This document shows, piece by piece, positions 37,486-50,891 of a stretch of 64,000 bases of DNA. The notes beneath the pieces are model-generated. The model was not told the origin of the DNA. It did not search any database and saw nothing but the letters and a program-made list of their open reading frames with translations. The position numbers were made by a program, and so were the translations under genes. Source of the DNA: Pectobacterium atrosepticum (GTDB lineage: Bacteria; Pseudomonadota; Gammaproteobacteria; Enterobacterales; Enterobacteriaceae). Where the stretch lies: NCBI GenBank assembly GCA_019056595.1, contig CP036163.1, forward strand, positions 1-64,000. The letters run 5' to 3'. The stretch's first letter is position 1, and each line of letters starts with the position of its first letter.

Positions 37486-37681
37486 CAGGCACCAGTTCGT
37501 TATGTTGCAGAAATGGACTTAACAGAAAATAACTCTTATGTAACCATGAGTTAACAAAATTATCTTCTATCATGCAGAATGCCGCCATGTTACCGCGAGC
37601 GGGACGCGCTGCAAATGAAAAGGAGAGGGGAAATAGGGTAGGCGATCAATTTTTGTGTTGCGGAAGGCAAATCGGAAGGAA

Positions 37682-37712
37682 GAAAACGGAACGGCAGTTG
37701 CCGCTCCGTTTC
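37682..37712 (-). terminator. Terminator of trxB
   Basis: On the minus strand AACGGAGCGGCA pairs with TGCCGTTCCGTT (one G-T pair) around AC, followed by TTC. It is a long stem with a short T-tract, 10 bp past the trxB stop. Confidence 0.75.
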
Positions 37713-37721
37713 AGTATCGTA

Positions 37722-39268
<1,547 letters not shown>

Positions 39269-39763
39269 ATGGTAGACACTAAAAAACGGCCAGGAAAAGA
39301 TCTCGATCGTATTGATCGTAACATCCTGAACGAATTGCAAAAAGATGGGCGTATTTCCAATGTCGAGCTTTCCAAACGGGTTGGGCTATCACCAACGCCT
39401 TGTCTGGAGCGTGTACGTCGTCTGGAAAGACAGGGTTTCATTAATGGCTACACAGCGCTGCTAAACCCGCATTATCTGGATGCGTCACTGCTAGTTTTTG
39501 TTGAAATAACGCTAAACCGCGGTGCGCCTGATGTGTTTGAACAGTTTAACACTGCGGTGCAGAAGCTAGAAGAAATTCAGGAATGCCATCTGGTTTCCGG
39601 TGATTTTGACTACCTGTTGAAAACGCGTGTGCCGGACATGTCCGCTTACCGTAAGCTCCTGGGCGAAACGCTGCTGCGTCTGCCGGGCGTTAACGACACC
39701 CGTACATACGTGGTGATGGAAGAAGTGAAGCAAAGTAATCGTCTGGTCATTAAGACTCGATAA
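39269..39763 (+). CDS. lrp: Leucine-responsive regulatory protein Lrp
   Basis: Global regulator of amino-acid metabolism and nutrition response. The 164 residues equal E. coli Lrp and are almost identical. An N-terminal helix-turn-helix (ISNVELSKRVGLSPTPCLER) is joined to the RAM effector domain (CHLVSGDFDYLLKTRVPD). ATG follows a weak GA-rich site (AGAGAGA). In E. coli it represses itself from a long leader region. Confidence 0.98.
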   Translation: MVDTKKRPGKDLDRIDRNILNELQKDGRISNVELSKRVGLSPTPCLERVRRLERQGFINGYTALLNPHYLDASLLVFVEITLNRGAPDVFEQFNTAVQKLEEIQECHLVSGDFDYLLKTRVPDMSAYRKLLGETLLRLPGVNDTRTYVVMEEVKQSNRLVIKTR

Positions 39764-39820
39764 ACGTGTGGGTGCAAAACCCGATAAATTCAGCTACACT
39801 CCTGTGAATTTATACAGTCC

Positions 39821-39848
39821 CAGCGCCGGGTTTTCTCGGCGCTTTGTC
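39821..39848 (+). terminator. Terminator of lrp
   Basis: The stem AGCGCCG / CGGCGCT (39822-39828, 39837-39843) with loop GGTTTTCT is followed by TTG. It precedes ftsK by 30 bp. Confidence 0.7.
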
Positions 39849-39877
39849 ATAAACCTTACAGGCCCCTGGAGAGACTC

Positions 39878-42800
39878 TTGAGCCAGGAATATACAGAAGA
39901 TAAAGACGTTACCCTGAAAAAACTCAACGGAACACGTCGTTTGCTTGAAGCGATTTTAATCGTAGTGGCACTTTTTGCGGTTTATCTCAGTGTCGCACTA
40001 CTCAGTTTCAGCCCCTCGGATCCCAGTTGGTCACAGACTGCGTGGCATGAGCCTATCCATAATTTTGGTGGTGTGGCGGGTGCCTGGTTGGCGGATACGC
40101 TGTTCTTTATTTTTGGCGTTCTGGCCTATGCCATTCCGCCGATTATGTTATCCCTGTGCTGGGCTGCTTTCCGCCAGCGTGATAACCACCAGTCTATTGA
40201 ATATTTTACCTTTTCACTTCGCCTGATAGGGACATTGGCGCTGATCCTGACCTCTTGTGGTTTGGCTGCGTTGAACATTGACGATCTCTATTATTTCGCT
40301 TCCGGTGGTGTCTTGGGAAGCCTGTTGAGCAGCTCAATGATCCCACGTTTCAACAGCATGGGTGCGACGCTCATTCTGCTGTGCGTTTGGGGCGCAGGGT
40401 TAACGCTGTTTACCGGCTGGTCATGGTTAACCATTGCCGAAAAAATCGGCGCGGGTGTGTTGGCCTGTCTGACATTTATGTCAAACCGTTCGCGCCGCGA
40501 TGAGGACTACCGTGAAGACGATGAGCGTGATGCGCTTAACGTGCAGCATGATGAAGTATCAGGCGAAGCCATAACACAACAGCGTGATGACGATGATGTC
40601 CTGTTTTCTACGCCTTCCGTTGCTGGTGTCGTAAACGACACTGCGATGGATGACAAGATAGAAGAAGCATCCTCTTTAACCGAAAATGCGCCAGTTACTA
40701 CACAACCGATCTCGTTAGCAGAAGCGCCGGTAGTGAATTCGGTATTATCTGAGGTTGTGCTGCCCGTTACCCCATCAGCGATTGATTCGACACCGTCGCT
40801 GAACCCGCCGTTGTATTCGTTTGAAGTCCCTGATGCGCCTATCGCGATGCCGGAGATTATGACCTCGCCTGAGATCCATAGCAGTGCGTCTATGCCTTAC
40901 GGGAATACTTACGAGAATAGTGCTGTACCGCCGATAGTAACGTCACCGATAGTCCAACCGTTTGCTGAACCGCCACAACCAGCACGTGAGACAGATTTCA
41001 ATGTGAACAACACCTTTATGCCCGCGTTCAGTGCTGATGCCGATGATAATCTGCAGATTAAACGCGGCGTAGGGCCTGAATTGCCGCGTCCTAATCCCGT
41101 GCGTATTCCTACGCGCCGTGAACTGGCGTCATACGGAATCAAGTTACCGTCACAGCGTCTGGCCGAAGAGCAAGCAAGGCTACAGGCGCAGAGCGGTAGT
41201 GCAGAAATGGAATTGACGAACGACGTGTATCAGGAAGAGACGCTGGATGATGTCGCCGAGCAAGAAGCTGCATTGCAGCAAGCGTATCTGGACCAGCAGC
41301 GCCAGCGTTACGGTGATGAGTACCCGTTACAGGAAGATGATGAAGACGCGCTTCTGCAAGCACAGCTAGCCAGAGATTTCGATGCACAACAGCAGTCACG
41401 CTATGACGCCAGTTCGTCGGAGCACGATGAACACATTCGTGCTCCGATAACACCGCCTGTGACCAGTGAGCCTATTCAGTCAAACCCTGTGGTGCCGCAT
41501 AACGCTTTTTCATTCTCACCGTTTAGCGCGGAGAGTGAGCGCGAGCCTGAGCCACGTACGTCGAGCGAACCCACGTATTCGCAGCCAACCTATAACACTG
41601 AGCCAGATCTTCCGCCGATGCATGCTGATGAGGACGAGAGCGACGAGCGCAATCCGTTGATGTTTGATCAGCCAGTGCAATCGACGTCAGCGCCTGTTGA
41701 CGTTACGCGACAGGAAAATGCAACAGCGCCAGCGCATCATCCGGCAATGGATGGCCTGATTCATCCGTTCCTGATGCGTAATGAACAACCGTTGCAGAAG
41801 CCGACTACGCCGCTGCCAACTTTGGATTTGTTGACCTCGCCGCCGACAAGCGAAGCGCCTGTTGATAATTTTGCTCTAGAGCAAACGGCGCGATTGATTG
41901 AAGCGCGTCTGGCTGATTTTCGGGTAAAAGCGGATGTGGTCGATCACTCTCCTGGACCGGTAATCACACGGTTTGAATTGGATCTGGCTCCGGGTGTTAA
42001 AGCAGCGCGTATCTCGAATTTGTCGCGCGATTTGGCGCGTTCACTGTCAGTTGTTGCCGTGCGTATTGTTGAGGTTATTCCCGGTAGGCCGTACGTTGGA
42101 CTGGAATTGCCGAATGCACACCGTCAGACGGTTTATCTGCGAGAAGTGCTGGACTGCGATGCATTCCGACATAACCCTTCACCGCTGGCAATCGTGTTGG
42201 GGAAAGATATTGCAGGCGAACCTGTCGTTGCTGATTTGGCGAAAATGCCACACCTGTTGGTTGCTGGTACGACGGGCTCCGGTAAGTCGGTCGGCGTCAA
42301 CGCCATGATCATCAGTATGTTGTATAAAGCCACGCCTGAAGACGTACGCTTTATCATGATCGACCCAAAAATGCTGGAACTCTCCGTGTACGAAGGCATT
42401 CCGCATTTGTTGACGGAGGTCGTGACTGACATGAAGGATGCCGCAAATGCGCTGCGCTGGTGTGTCGGTGAAATGGAGCGTCGCTATAAACTGATGTCAG
42501 CGCTTGGCGTGCGTAATCTGGCGGGATACAACGAACGCGTGATGACAGCAAATGCGATGGGTCGTCCGATTCCCGATCCGTTTTGGAAGCCGGGCGACAG
42601 TATGGATATGACTCCGCCAGTGCTGGAAAAACTGCCGTACATTGTCGTTATGGTTGATGAATTTGCTGACCTGATGATGGCTGTGGGTAAGAAGGTTGAA
42701 GAATTGATTGCCCGACTGGCGCAAAAAGCGCGTGCTGCGGGGATTCACCTGGTACTGGCGACCCAGCGTCCTTCGGTCGACGTAATCACCGGACTGATCA

Positions 42801-43288
42801 AAGCGAACATTCCGACGCGTATTGCGTTTACTGTTTCCAGCAAGATCGACTCACGAACTATCCTTGATCAAAGTGGCGCGGAATCGCTCCTGGGAATGGG
42901 GGATATGCTGTATATGGCACCTAACTCCTCAATACCTATCCGCGTTCATGGCGCTTTCGTGCGCGATGAGGAAGTTCATGCTGTCGTTCAAGACTGGAAA
43001 GCGCGCGGCCGCCCTCAATATATCGATAATATTGTCAGCGGCGGTGATGATGCTGAAGGTGGAAGCCTCGGTCTTGATGGCGATGAAGAACTCGATCCTT
43101 TGTTCGATCAAGCTGTAGGATTTGTGGTCGATAAGCGTCGTGCCTCTATTTCCGGCGTACAGCGCCAGTTCCGAATTGGCTATAACCGTGCTGCGCGAAT
43201 CGTTGAGCAAATGGAAGCGCAGGGCATTGTTAGTTCTCCTGGGCACAATGGTAACCGTGAGGTCTTGGCTCCGCCATCAATGGAATAG
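39878..43288 (+). CDS. ftsK: DNA translocase FtsK
   Basis: Divisome protein that pumps DNA at the septum and activates XerCD at dif. The 1136 residues comprise an N-terminal domain with about four membrane helices (residues 22-200), a long low-complexity linker rich in P, Q, E, D and S (about 200-650), the hexameric motor with Walker [10 protein letters not shown] (about 795) and Walker [13 protein letters not shown] (about 923), and the C-terminal gamma winged helix ([20 protein letters not shown]). The linker is shorter than in E. coli (1329 aa in all). It starts at TTG (39878), after GGAGAG, giving [13 protein letters not shown] as in E. coli, which also uses TTG. Confidence 0.96.
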   Translation: MSQEYTEDKDVTLKKLNGTRRLLEAILIVVALFAVYLSVALLSFSPSDPSWSQTAWHEPIHNFGGVAGAWLADTLFFIFGVLAYAIPPIMLSLCWAAFRQRDNHQSIEYFTFSLRLIGTLALILTSCGLAALNIDDLYYFASGGVLGSLLSSSMIPRFNSMGATLILLCVWGAGLTLFTGWSWLTIAEKIGAGVLACLTFMSNRSRRDEDYREDDERDALNVQHDEVSGEAITQQRDDDDVLFSTPSVAGVVNDTAMDDKIEEASSLTENAPVTTQPISLAEAPVVNSVLSEVVLPVTPSAIDSTPSLNPPLYSFEVPDAPIAMPEIMTSPEIHSSASMPYGNTYENSAVPPIVTSPIVQPFAEPPQPARETDFNVNNTFMPAFSADADDNLQIKRGVGPELPRPNPVRIPTRRELASYGIKLPSQRLAEEQARLQAQSGSAEMELTNDVYQEETLDDVAEQEAALQQAYLDQQRQRYGDEYPLQEDDEDALLQAQLARDFDAQQQSRYDASSSEHDEHIRAPITPPVTSEPIQSNPVVPHNAFSFSPFSAESEREPEPRTSSEPTYSQPTYNTEPDLPPMHADEDESDERNPLMFDQPVQSTSAPVDVTRQENATAPAHHPAMDGLIHPFLMRNEQPLQKPTTPLPTLDLLTSPPTSEAPVDNFALEQTARLIEARLADFRVKADVVDHSPGPVITRFELDLAPGVKAARISNLSRDLARSLSVVAVRIVEVIPGRPYVGLELPNAHRQTVYLREVLDCDAFRHNPSPLAIVLGKDIAGEPVVADLAKMPHLLVAGTTGSGKSVGVNAMIISMLYKATPEDVRFIMIDPKMLELSVYEGIPHLLTEVVTDMKDAANALRWCVGEMERRYKLMSALGVRNLAGYNERVMTANAMGRPIPDPFWKPGDSMDMTPPVLEKLPYIVVMVDEFADLMMAVGKKVEELIARLAQKARAAGIHLVLATQRPSVDVITGLIKANIPTRIAFTVSSKIDSRTILDQSGAESLLGMGDMLYMAPNSSIPIRVHGAFVRDEEVHAVVQDWKARGRPQYIDNIVSGGDDAEGGSLGLDGDEELDPLFDQAVGFVVDKRRASISGVQRQFRIGYNRAARIVEQMEAQGIVSSPGHNGNREVLAPPSME

Positions 43289-43317
43289 AGCACTGTATTG
43301 ATTGAAACCACTCCCTC

Positions 43318-43341
43318 TAAGGGCTGCGCGAGCAGCCCTTA
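43318..43341 (+). terminator. Hairpin after ftsK
   Basis: Perfect 10-bp stem TAAGGGCTGC / GCAGCCCTTA around GCGA, 29 bp after the ftsK stop. There is no T-run, so it may not terminate well. Confidence 0.45.
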
Positions 43342-43500
43342 TGCAAAGAAGCGTAAAAGCGGCAATAAGCGGATAATTCACCTATCCCCGCTCAAGTGGG
43401 TTCAGATAACATAGATCTACGAATACGTGGGCGCTATGTGAAGCGTCTGACCTCGCTAGACGAAGGCGCGTTATATTTAGAAATTCAAAGGATTATGCGT

Positions 43501-44112
43501 ATGAAAAAGTGGTTAGCTATCAGTTGCCTGATTGCAGGTGTTACCTCAACCGCTGTCTATGCGGACGCGGCAAAAGATTTGCAGGGTCGCCTCAATAAAG
43601 TAAACAGTTTCCATGCGAACTTCAGCCAGAAAGTAACTAGCACCGATGGTGCAGCGGTGCAGGAAGGGGAAGGCGAACTGTGGTTGAAACGCCCTAACTT
43701 ATTTAACTGGAAAACCACGTCGCCTGATGAAAGCGCGTTGATTTCTGACGGTAAAACACTTTGGTTTTACAACCCGTTTGTTGAACAAGTCACGGCAACC
43801 TGGCTGAAAGATGCAACAGGAAATACGCCGTTCATTCTGATTACACGTAACGATACCAGCGATTGGAATAAATACGATGTGCGTCAGAAAGGCGATGATT
43901 TTGAACTTACGCCGAAGTCAGCGAGCGGCAATCTGAAGCAGTTCGCGATTAATGTGACGACAAACGGCACGATCAAGCAGTTTACCGCGACGGAACAGGA
44001 TGGGCAGCGGAGCACTTATGTGCTGAAGAACCAGCAAAACGGCGCGGTGGATGCTGCGCAATTCACTTTCACACCGCCGAAAGGGGTCACGCTGGACGAT
44101 CAGCGTCAGTGA
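43501..44112 (+). CDS. lolA: Outer-membrane lipoprotein chaperone LolA
   Basis: Periplasmic carrier that takes mature lipoproteins from LolCDE to LolB. The 203-residue precursor equals E. coli. A signal peptide ([21 protein letters not shown]) precedes an open beta-barrel domain with [40 protein letters not shown] and [11 protein letters not shown]. The open frame begins at 43396, but ATG at 43501 gives the signal peptide, with AAAGGA eight bases upstream; ATG 43495 is also possible. rarA starts seven bases after its stop. Confidence 0.96.
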   Translation: MKKWLAISCLIAGVTSTAVYADAAKDLQGRLNKVNSFHANFSQKVTSTDGAAVQEGEGELWLKRPNLFNWKTTSPDESALISDGKTLWFYNPFVEQVTATWLKDATGNTPFILITRNDTSDWNKYDVRQKGDDFELTPKSASGNLKQFAINVTTNGTIKQFTATEQDGQRSTYVLKNQQNGAVDAAQFTFTPPKGVTLDDQRQ

Positions 44113-44119
44113 GGTAAGA

Positions 44120-45463
44120 GTGAGCAATCTGTCACTTGATTTTTCCCATAACGAGTTCCAACCGCTGGCCGCGCGTATGCGGCCAGCGACATTGGCGCAA
44201 TATATCGGTCAACAGCACCTGCTTGGTGCTGGTAAGCCTCTGCCACGAGCTATCGAGGCGGGGCAGTTGCACTCAATGATTCTTTGGGGGCCGCCAGGAA
44301 CGGGAAAAACCACGCTGGCAGAACTGATTGGGCATTATGGCCAAGCCGATGTTGAACGCATTTCTGCTGTGACGTCCGGCATCAAAGAAATTCGTGAAGC
44401 GATCGAGCGTGCCCGACAAAATCGTAATGCGGGGCGACGTACCATTTTGTTTGTCGATGAAGTCCATCGTTTCAACAAAAGTCAGCAGGATGCGTTTTTA
44501 CCGCATATCGAAGATGGAACGATCACCTTTATTGGTGCGACAACGGAAAACCCTTCTTTTGAGCTTAATTCCGCGTTGTTATCTCGAGCCCGTGTTTATT
44601 TGCTGAAAGCGCTGATGGCGGAAGATATCGAGCAGGTGTTGCTGCAAGCGATGAGTGACAGTGAACGTGGTTATGGTGGGCAGAATATTGTTTTGCCTGC
44701 CGAGACTGGGCGGATGCTAGCCGAATTGGTCAATGGTGATGCCAGGCGTGCGTTGAATAGCTTGGAAATGATGGCGGATATGGCGGAAATTGACGCGCAG
44801 GGCATGCGTATCCTGACGCCTGCACTCCTCAATGAAATCGCTGGCGAACGTAGTGCCCGCTTTGATAACAAGGGCGACCGCTATTACGATCTAATTTCAG
44901 CGTTGCATAAATCGGTAAGAGGCTCAGCGCCGGATGCAGCACTCTATTGGTACGCCCGAATCATCACCGCCGGTGGCGATCCGTTATATGTTGCTCGACG
45001 GCTGTTGGCAATTGCTTCGGAAGATGTCGGTAACGCTGATCCACGAGCGATGCAGGTCGCTATTTCCGCCTGGGATTGTTTCACTCGCGTTGGCCCCGCA
45101 GAAGGCGAGCGGGCTATCGCTCAGGCGATTGTTTATCTGGCCTGTGCGCCAAAAAGTAATGCAGTATATAGCGCTTTCAAAGCGGCGATGCAGGATGCGC
45201 GCGAGAAGCCGGATTATGATGTTCCCGAACATTTGCGCAACGCACCTACCCGATTGATGAAAGAAATGGGACTAGGAGCAGAATATCGGTATGCGCACAA
45301 TGAACCTAATGCCTATGCGGCTGGCGAGAGTTACTTTCCGTCGGAAATGGCCGATACGCACTATTATGCGCCTACCTCACGTGGCCTTGAGGGCAAAATT
45401 GGTGAAAAGCTCGCCTGGCTTGCTACTCAGGATCAAAATAGCCCGACAAAACGCTACCGTTGA
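44120..45463 (+). CDS. rarA: Replication-associated recombination ATPase RarA (MgsA)
   Basis: AAA+ protein related to clamp loaders and RuvB, acting at stalled replication forks. The 447 residues equal E. coli RarA. Walker A is GPPGTGKTT, Walker [15 protein letters not shown] and sensor 1 [14 protein letters not shown]; the C-terminal tetramer part includes [19 protein letters not shown]. The start is GTG (44120), after GAGGTAAGA, giving VSNLSLDFS; the longer open frame from 44051 overlaps lolA. Probably cotranscribed with lolA. Confidence 0.95.
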   Translation: MSNLSLDFSHNEFQPLAARMRPATLAQYIGQQHLLGAGKPLPRAIEAGQLHSMILWGPPGTGKTTLAELIGHYGQADVERISAVTSGIKEIREAIERARQNRNAGRRTILFVDEVHRFNKSQQDAFLPHIEDGTITFIGATTENPSFELNSALLSRARVYLLKALMAEDIEQVLLQAMSDSERGYGGQNIVLPAETGRMLAELVNGDARRALNSLEMMADMAEIDAQGMRILTPALLNEIAGERSARFDNKGDRYYDLISALHKSVRGSAPDAALYWYARIITAGGDPLYVARRLLAIASEDVGNADPRAMQVAISAWDCFTRVGPAEGERAIAQAIVYLACAPKSNAVYSAFKAAMQDAREKPDYDVPEHLRNAPTRLMKEMGLGAEYRYAHNEPNAYAAGESYFPSEMADTHYYAPTSRGLEGKIGEKLAWLATQDQNSPTKRYR

Positions 45464-45515
45464 ACTAAGCGTTGCGGTAAGGTTATTAAGGTATTTTCTG
45501 AAGCCGGCCGCGTAG

Positions 45516-46862
<1,347 letters not shown>

Positions 46863-47176
46863 TCGCTGCTATTTGAATTAAGCGCCTAAGGGCGCTTTTT
46901 TTACGTCTCATGTTCGGTAATATTTTTTTATCGTAAAAATAATTTATCTATATCATGCCGCCCGTGCTACTTAACTTTTAAGATTAAAATGTTTTAAAAT
47001 CAATCAAATACTAACCTTCTGCTTTCAAGGGTGACGACCCTTCAGCGAGTATTGATTAATTCTTTCAATCCACAATTTGAGAAAGGCGTTTTAGCACTTT
47101 TTGCTCGGATTGACTTTTATATACGCAATGGCATGATGCGCTCACTCTTCTCCGGTTGTTTGGTTATTCACTCGCT
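46863..47176. other. Intergenic region between serS and ycaD
   Basis: A 314-bp, AT-rich region with the serS terminator at its start. An open frame at 47031-47231 runs into ycaD out of frame and is not convincing. It marks the spot of dmsABC in E. coli. Nothing else is seen. Confidence 0.45.
46881..46903 (+). terminator. Terminator of serS
   Basis: The stem AGCGCC / GGCGCT (46881-46886, 46891-46896) with loop TAAG is followed by seven T residues. Confidence 0.88.
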
Positions 47177-48331
47177 ATGTCTGCTTATTCCCGCCCAGTG
47201 CTGTTATTGCTCTGTGGACTTCTGCTGCTGACGGTTTGTATTGCAGTATTAAATACGTTGGTCCCACTTTGGCTAAGTTATCAGTCTCTTCCTGTCTGGC
47301 AGGTTGGCCTCGTTGGTTCTTCCTATTTCGGTGGCAATCTGGTTGGAACGCTATTAGCCGGTAAATTAATCAAACTTTATGGTTTCAACCGCAGCTATTA
47401 TTTTGCGGCTTTATTATTTGGCATCGCGATCGTTGGCCTCGGTATTTCTGCGGATATCGGCAGTTGGTTATTCTGGCGCTTCTTGGCAGGGATAGGTTGC
47501 GCATTGATCTGGGTTGTGGTTGAAAGCGCCTTGTTATGTAGTGGAACGTCGACGCAGAGAGGACAACTGCTGGCTGCTTATATGATTGCCTATTACCTCG
47601 GTAGCGTGATTGGACAGCTATTGCTTGGCGTGTTGCCTACATCATTATTGAGCGTGCTGCCGTGGATGGTCGCGTTAGTTACTTTGGCTGTATTACCTCT
47701 GTTGTGTACTCATCTTCCTACTCCGCCCGAACAGCACGAAAAGCATGTCAATATGTGGAAAATGCTGAGGTATCGCAGTGCGCGTCTAGGAATACACGGC
47801 TGTATTATTTCCGGCGCAATTTTAGGATCGCTGTATGGCCTGATGCCGCTGTACCTCTCCCATCAAGGAATGAATGATGCGCAGGTTGGGTACTGGATGG
47901 CGCTGCTGATTAGCTCAGGTATTGTCGGGCAATGGCCTGTTGGGCGTATGGCTGACCGCTATGGTCGGTTGTTGGTTCTTCGGGTGTTAGTCTTTGTGGT
48001 GATTATTGGCTGTGTTGCCATGCTAAGCATTAGTCACTATGCCATGGCACCGTCGCTATTTTTATTGGGATGCGCAGGGTTTACGCTATACCCGGTCGCT
48101 ATGTCGTGGGCATGTGAGAAGGTGCGTCCTGAAGAGTTGGTGGCGATGAATCAGGCGTTACTCCTTAGCTACACGCTTGGCAGTCTTTGCGGGCCAAGCG
48201 TTGCTGCGGTGTTGATGCAGAATTATTCTGATCGATTACTGTTCGTACTAATTGCCGCGGTAGCGATGATCTACCTGATGATATTGCTCAGAAAAGCCGA
48301 TCATCATCCAACGCCATTAGCTGCTGCCTGA
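47177..48331 (+). CDS. ycaD: YcaD, major facilitator superfamily transporter
   Basis: Inner-membrane MFS protein of unknown substrate, 384 residues, about 12 transmembrane helices. Family marks are [20 protein letters not shown] in the loop after helix 2, [20 protein letters not shown] and the second-half loop [20 protein letters not shown]. It is collinear with E. coli YcaD (382 aa). ATG at 47177 gives [14 protein letters not shown]; no clear ribosome site is present, and a TTG lies in frame at 47156. Its 3-prime end overlaps the convergent LysR gene by 15 bases. Confidence 0.9.
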   Translation: MSAYSRPVLLLLCGLLLLTVCIAVLNTLVPLWLSYQSLPVWQVGLVGSSYFGGNLVGTLLAGKLIKLYGFNRSYYFAALLFGIAIVGLGISADIGSWLFWRFLAGIGCALIWVVVESALLCSGTSTQRGQLLAAYMIAYYLGSVIGQLLLGVLPTSLLSVLPWMVALVTLAVLPLLCTHLPTPPEQHEKHVNMWKMLRYRSARLGIHGCIISGAILGSLYGLMPLYLSHQGMNDAQVGYWMALLISSGIVGQWPVGRMADRYGRLLVLRVLVFVVIIGCVAMLSISHYAMAPSLFLLGCAGFTLYPVAMSWACEKVRPEELVAMNQALLLSYTLGSLCGPSVAAVLMQNYSDRLLFVLIAAVAMIYLMILLRKADHHPTPLAAA

Positions 48332-49258
48332 GTTAGCGGTATCAAGGCTGGCCAACGAGCTTTGTCCCGCGTCTACCATATTGTTCCACAGCGCCTCGGC
48401 TACCGGGCTAAGGCGTTGTTTTGCATTTCGTACCAGATAAAATATGCTGGTTAGCTTTAAACGATCTGGAGCAACTGCCGCAAGCTTCCCTTTTTCCACC
48501 CACGATGCTGCATAATGGTCGGGAAGAAAACCAATATGGGTTCCCGCGAGCAGAAGTAACAAGCTTCCTTCTAGATGCCAAGCTGTCTGGTGGTAACCTT
48601 GCTTTGATACAGAACCTAGCTGTTTAGATATCTCGTTGACGGCATGCCCACCAATTAACAGCCTGCGAGGATTTAATTCACCCTCAAGCCATTCACGTTC
48701 GATCATCTCAGCATTTTCTGCTAGAGAATAAAAGTAGCTATGTTCAACAAAGACGGGCTGATAGAAAATGTCTGCGGGGATGTCATCGGGTAGGGCGCTT
48801 AGAACAACATCGAGATGCCCGTTTTTTAGCCGTTCCATGAGCGGAAGGTATTCCATAATTTCGATTTCGACGTTGACTTCCGGGCTTTGGTCATAAAGAT
48901 GGGATATAGCTTGTGATACAACGTTGTTGGGATGTGTGGCGATATTATCCAAGCAGCCTAGTTTTACTTTACCTATAAGCTGATGTTTGATACGGGCTAG
49001 TCTGTTAGCGAAATCATCGAGCGTGGAAATGACAGATTTTGCTTCCTGATAGACCACTTCACCTTCCGTTGTTAAGGCAAAACCCCCGCGACCACGTTCA
49101 CACAAAACAAGCCCAAGTGTATCCTCGAGTCGAGACAGGTAGTGGCTTAGGACGGGTTGACTTAATCCAGTTACGGTTTGTGCGTTGGTAATTCCTTGTT
49201 TTTCAACGATTTTACAAAAAAGCTTTAACCAGCGAATCTCCAGTTTATCTAAGCGCAT
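48317..49258 (-). CDS. LysR-family transcriptional regulator
   Basis: A 313-residue LysR-type regulator: winged helix-turn-helix in residues 1-65 ([20 protein letters not shown]) and an effector-binding domain with [23 protein letters not shown] at 49258 follows AAGGAAA on the minus strand. It is divergent from the permease-DUF917-HyuA operon, with 273 bp between, so it probably controls that operon in response to the substrate or a product. I do not recognise a named orthologue; the sequence suggests a distinct subgroup, with a small-residue C-terminus ([10 protein letters not shown]). Confidence 0.85.
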   Translation of the reverse strand: MRLDKLEIRWLKLFCKIVEKQGITNAQTVTGLSQPVLSHYLSRLEDTLGLVLCERGRGGFALTTEGEVVYQEAKSVISTLDDFANRLARIKHQLIGKVKLGCLDNIATHPNNVVSQAISHLYDQSPEVNVEIEIMEYLPLMERLKNGHLDVVLSALPDDIPADIFYQPVFVEHSYFYSLAENAEMIEREWLEGELNPRRLLIGGHAVNEISKQLGSVSKQGYHQTAWHLEGSLLLLLAGTHIGFLPDHYAASWVEKGKLAAVAPDRLKLTSIFYLVRNAKQRLSPVAEALWNNMVDAGQSSLASLDTANSGSS

Positions 49259-49301
49259 AGCATTTCCTTCGCATACATTACATATCTGAATGTTAACATC
49301 A

Positions 49302-49325
49302 AAATATATCTGTATTAATCGATAT
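49302..49325. promoter_or_regulatory. Possible LysR-type operator
   Basis: ATATATCTGTATTAATCGAT followed by ATGA holds a loose inverted repeat (ATC, ten bases, GAT; and ATAT ends) near the LysR start, where an auto-regulatory T-N11-A site is expected. The match is weak. Confidence 0.25.
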
Positions 49326-49418
49326 GAATCCCATTTATCTTACTGTTAAGCCGCATAGTAATGTGGTTACCACGAAAAAGCGTGGTTTTATGCGTCACAT
49401 CAGGGTCTCTCATAAGCA

Positions 49419-49452
49419 CAATGGTGTTGTTAGCTTGCTGACAACACCATTG
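49419..49452 (+). promoter_or_regulatory. Perfect 12-bp inverted repeat in the permease leader
   Basis: CAATGGTGTTGT (49419-49430) and ACAACACCATTG (49441-49452) are perfect complements around the loop TAGCTTGCTG. It lies 79 bp before the permease ATG. There is no T-run after it. It could be an operator or an RNA hairpin in the leader. Confidence 0.55.
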
Positions 49453-49531
49453 TTCTATACGTCGCCAGACAACCTCTATAAAATATCACAACGATACAAT
49501 AATTATTTGCTGCTTATTCAATGGAGGAGTT

Positions 49532-50839
49532 ATGTCTCAAGGGAATGCTGTGCCTGAAAAACAACAACAGGAGCGGCAAATCTATGATTACGAATACGAA
49601 CCTGTCCCTGCCGAAGCCAGAAAACGCTGGTATGTAATTACGTTAATATGGTTGGCGATCGGAATTGATATTTCAGGTTTGTTCCTTGGTACTTTTTTGA
49701 GCGGTGGGTTACCATTTTCTCAGGCCGTCAGTGCTACGCTTATTGGTTCTGCTTTGCTCGGTGTGCTTGCAGCATTATGCGCTAATGTGGGTTATGGCTG
49801 TGGACTATCGACGACGTTGTTAAGTATCTCGGTGTTTGGCAAATTTGGCGGCAAACTTATCGGCATATTCTCTGCGGTTTCTTTAGTGGGGTGGTTCGCT
49901 TTCCAGCTTGATTTCTTTGGTGCCATGCTACAAAAGGCATTACTTCATTATCATTTTGAACCCGGCCGTTTTCCTATCTTACTATTTGGCATGATACTGA
50001 TGGCATTAACAGCTATTTGGGGAGTCAGATCATTAGGACGGCTCAGCATGTTTAGCGTTCCTTTAATGCTGATCCTGATAGTAACAGGGATTTATTTGGC
50101 CGCAGTTGATCACTCTACACCACCAACAATAACTATTAAAAATCCCATTAGTATGGGAAGCGCAATCTCTTATGTTGTCTCTATCTGGATAGTTGCGGCT
50201 AGTATTATGTCCCCTGATATTGCGCGCTACGCCAAAACACGTAAAGACGCCATCTTAGGGGCAGGATTAGGCTTTTGCTTCGGTAATAGCGCGACAATCT
50301 TAGTTGCGCTTTTACTGACCCATCTGGTCGGTAGCGATGATCTTGTCGAAATATTCTTTAGTATTGGGCTGGGCATGTCAGCCATTGTGATTTTAATCTT
50401 TGCTCAATGGACAACAAATAGCTCAAATCTAATCTCCGCATCGTTAGGGCTCTCTGTGGTTATCCGGGCATTGTCACGACCTACGCTAGTGATTTTGATG
50501 GCTTTTATCGGATTATTTTTCGCCTACAACGGGATGATTAATAATTTTACCCAATTTCTCTCATTATTGGGGGTGATAGTTTCACCAATCGCTGGTGTAT
50601 ATCTGGCTGAATATTACTTTTTTGACTTATCACCATCAAAGATCGATATATCAGAACCGAAGAATCTGAACATTGGGGCCGCTGCAGCGTGGATATGCGG
50701 AAGTTTGGTTAGCCTCTTGACATCGACAGATTTTTTCAATGTTCTTACTATTAGCTCTATTTCTGCTTTAGATGGAATAATGGTGAGTATGGCGGTATAT
50801 GTCGCTTTGCGTAAGATATTCCCACGAGTGGGAATGTAA
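49532..50839 (+). CDS. NCS1-family (cytosine permease-like) transporter
   Basis: Inner-membrane nucleobase:cation symporter-1 protein, 435 residues with about 12 hydrophobic helices. The N-terminal part (PVPAEARKRWYVITLIWLAI, then GLFLGTFLSGGLPFSQAV) resembles cytosine permease CodB and purine/hydantoin permeases. Other marks are the SPDIARYAKTRKDAILG and QWTTNSSNLISASLGL segments. GGAGGAG precedes ATG (spacing about four). It is the first gene of a three-gene operon with degradative enzymes, so it probably imports their substrate. The substrate could be a hydantoin, pyrimidine or related ring compound; codA is not beside it. Confidence 0.85.
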   Translation: MSQGNAVPEKQQQERQIYDYEYEPVPAEARKRWYVITLIWLAIGIDISGLFLGTFLSGGLPFSQAVSATLIGSALLGVLAALCANVGYGCGLSTTLLSISVFGKFGGKLIGIFSAVSLVGWFAFQLDFFGAMLQKALLHYHFEPGRFPILLFGMILMALTAIWGVRSLGRLSMFSVPLMLILIVTGIYLAAVDHSTPPTITIKNPISMGSAISYVVSIWIVAASIMSPDIARYAKTRKDAILGAGLGFCFGNSATILVALLLTHLVGSDDLVEIFFSIGLGMSAIVILIFAQWTTNSSNLISASLGLSVVIRALSRPTLVILMAFIGLFFAYNGMINNFTQFLSLLGVIVSPIAGVYLAEYYFFDLSPSKIDISEPKNLNIGAAAAWICGSLVSLLTSTDFFNVLTISSISALDGIMVSMAVYVALRKIFPRVGM

Positions 50840-50871
50840 TTGCTTGAACCCCTATTTTTAAATAGGGGTTC
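50818..50871 (+). promoter_or_regulatory. Two tandem perfect hairpins between permease and DUF917 genes
   Basis: Hairpin 1: ATTCCCAC / GTGGGAAT (50818-50825, 50828-50835) around GA, ending one base before the permease stop codon. Hairpin 2: GAACCCCTATTT / AAATAGGGGTTC (50846-50857, 50860-50871) with a TT centre, 20 bp before the next start. Neither is followed by a T-run. A role in mRNA stability, partial termination or coupling is possible. Confidence 0.5.
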
Positions 50872-50891
50872 TTCGTCTGTCTGGACAAATA

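Noticed and set aside
47031-47231. 66-codon open frame before ycaD
   Set aside because: No ribosome site and it overlaps ycaD in another frame.
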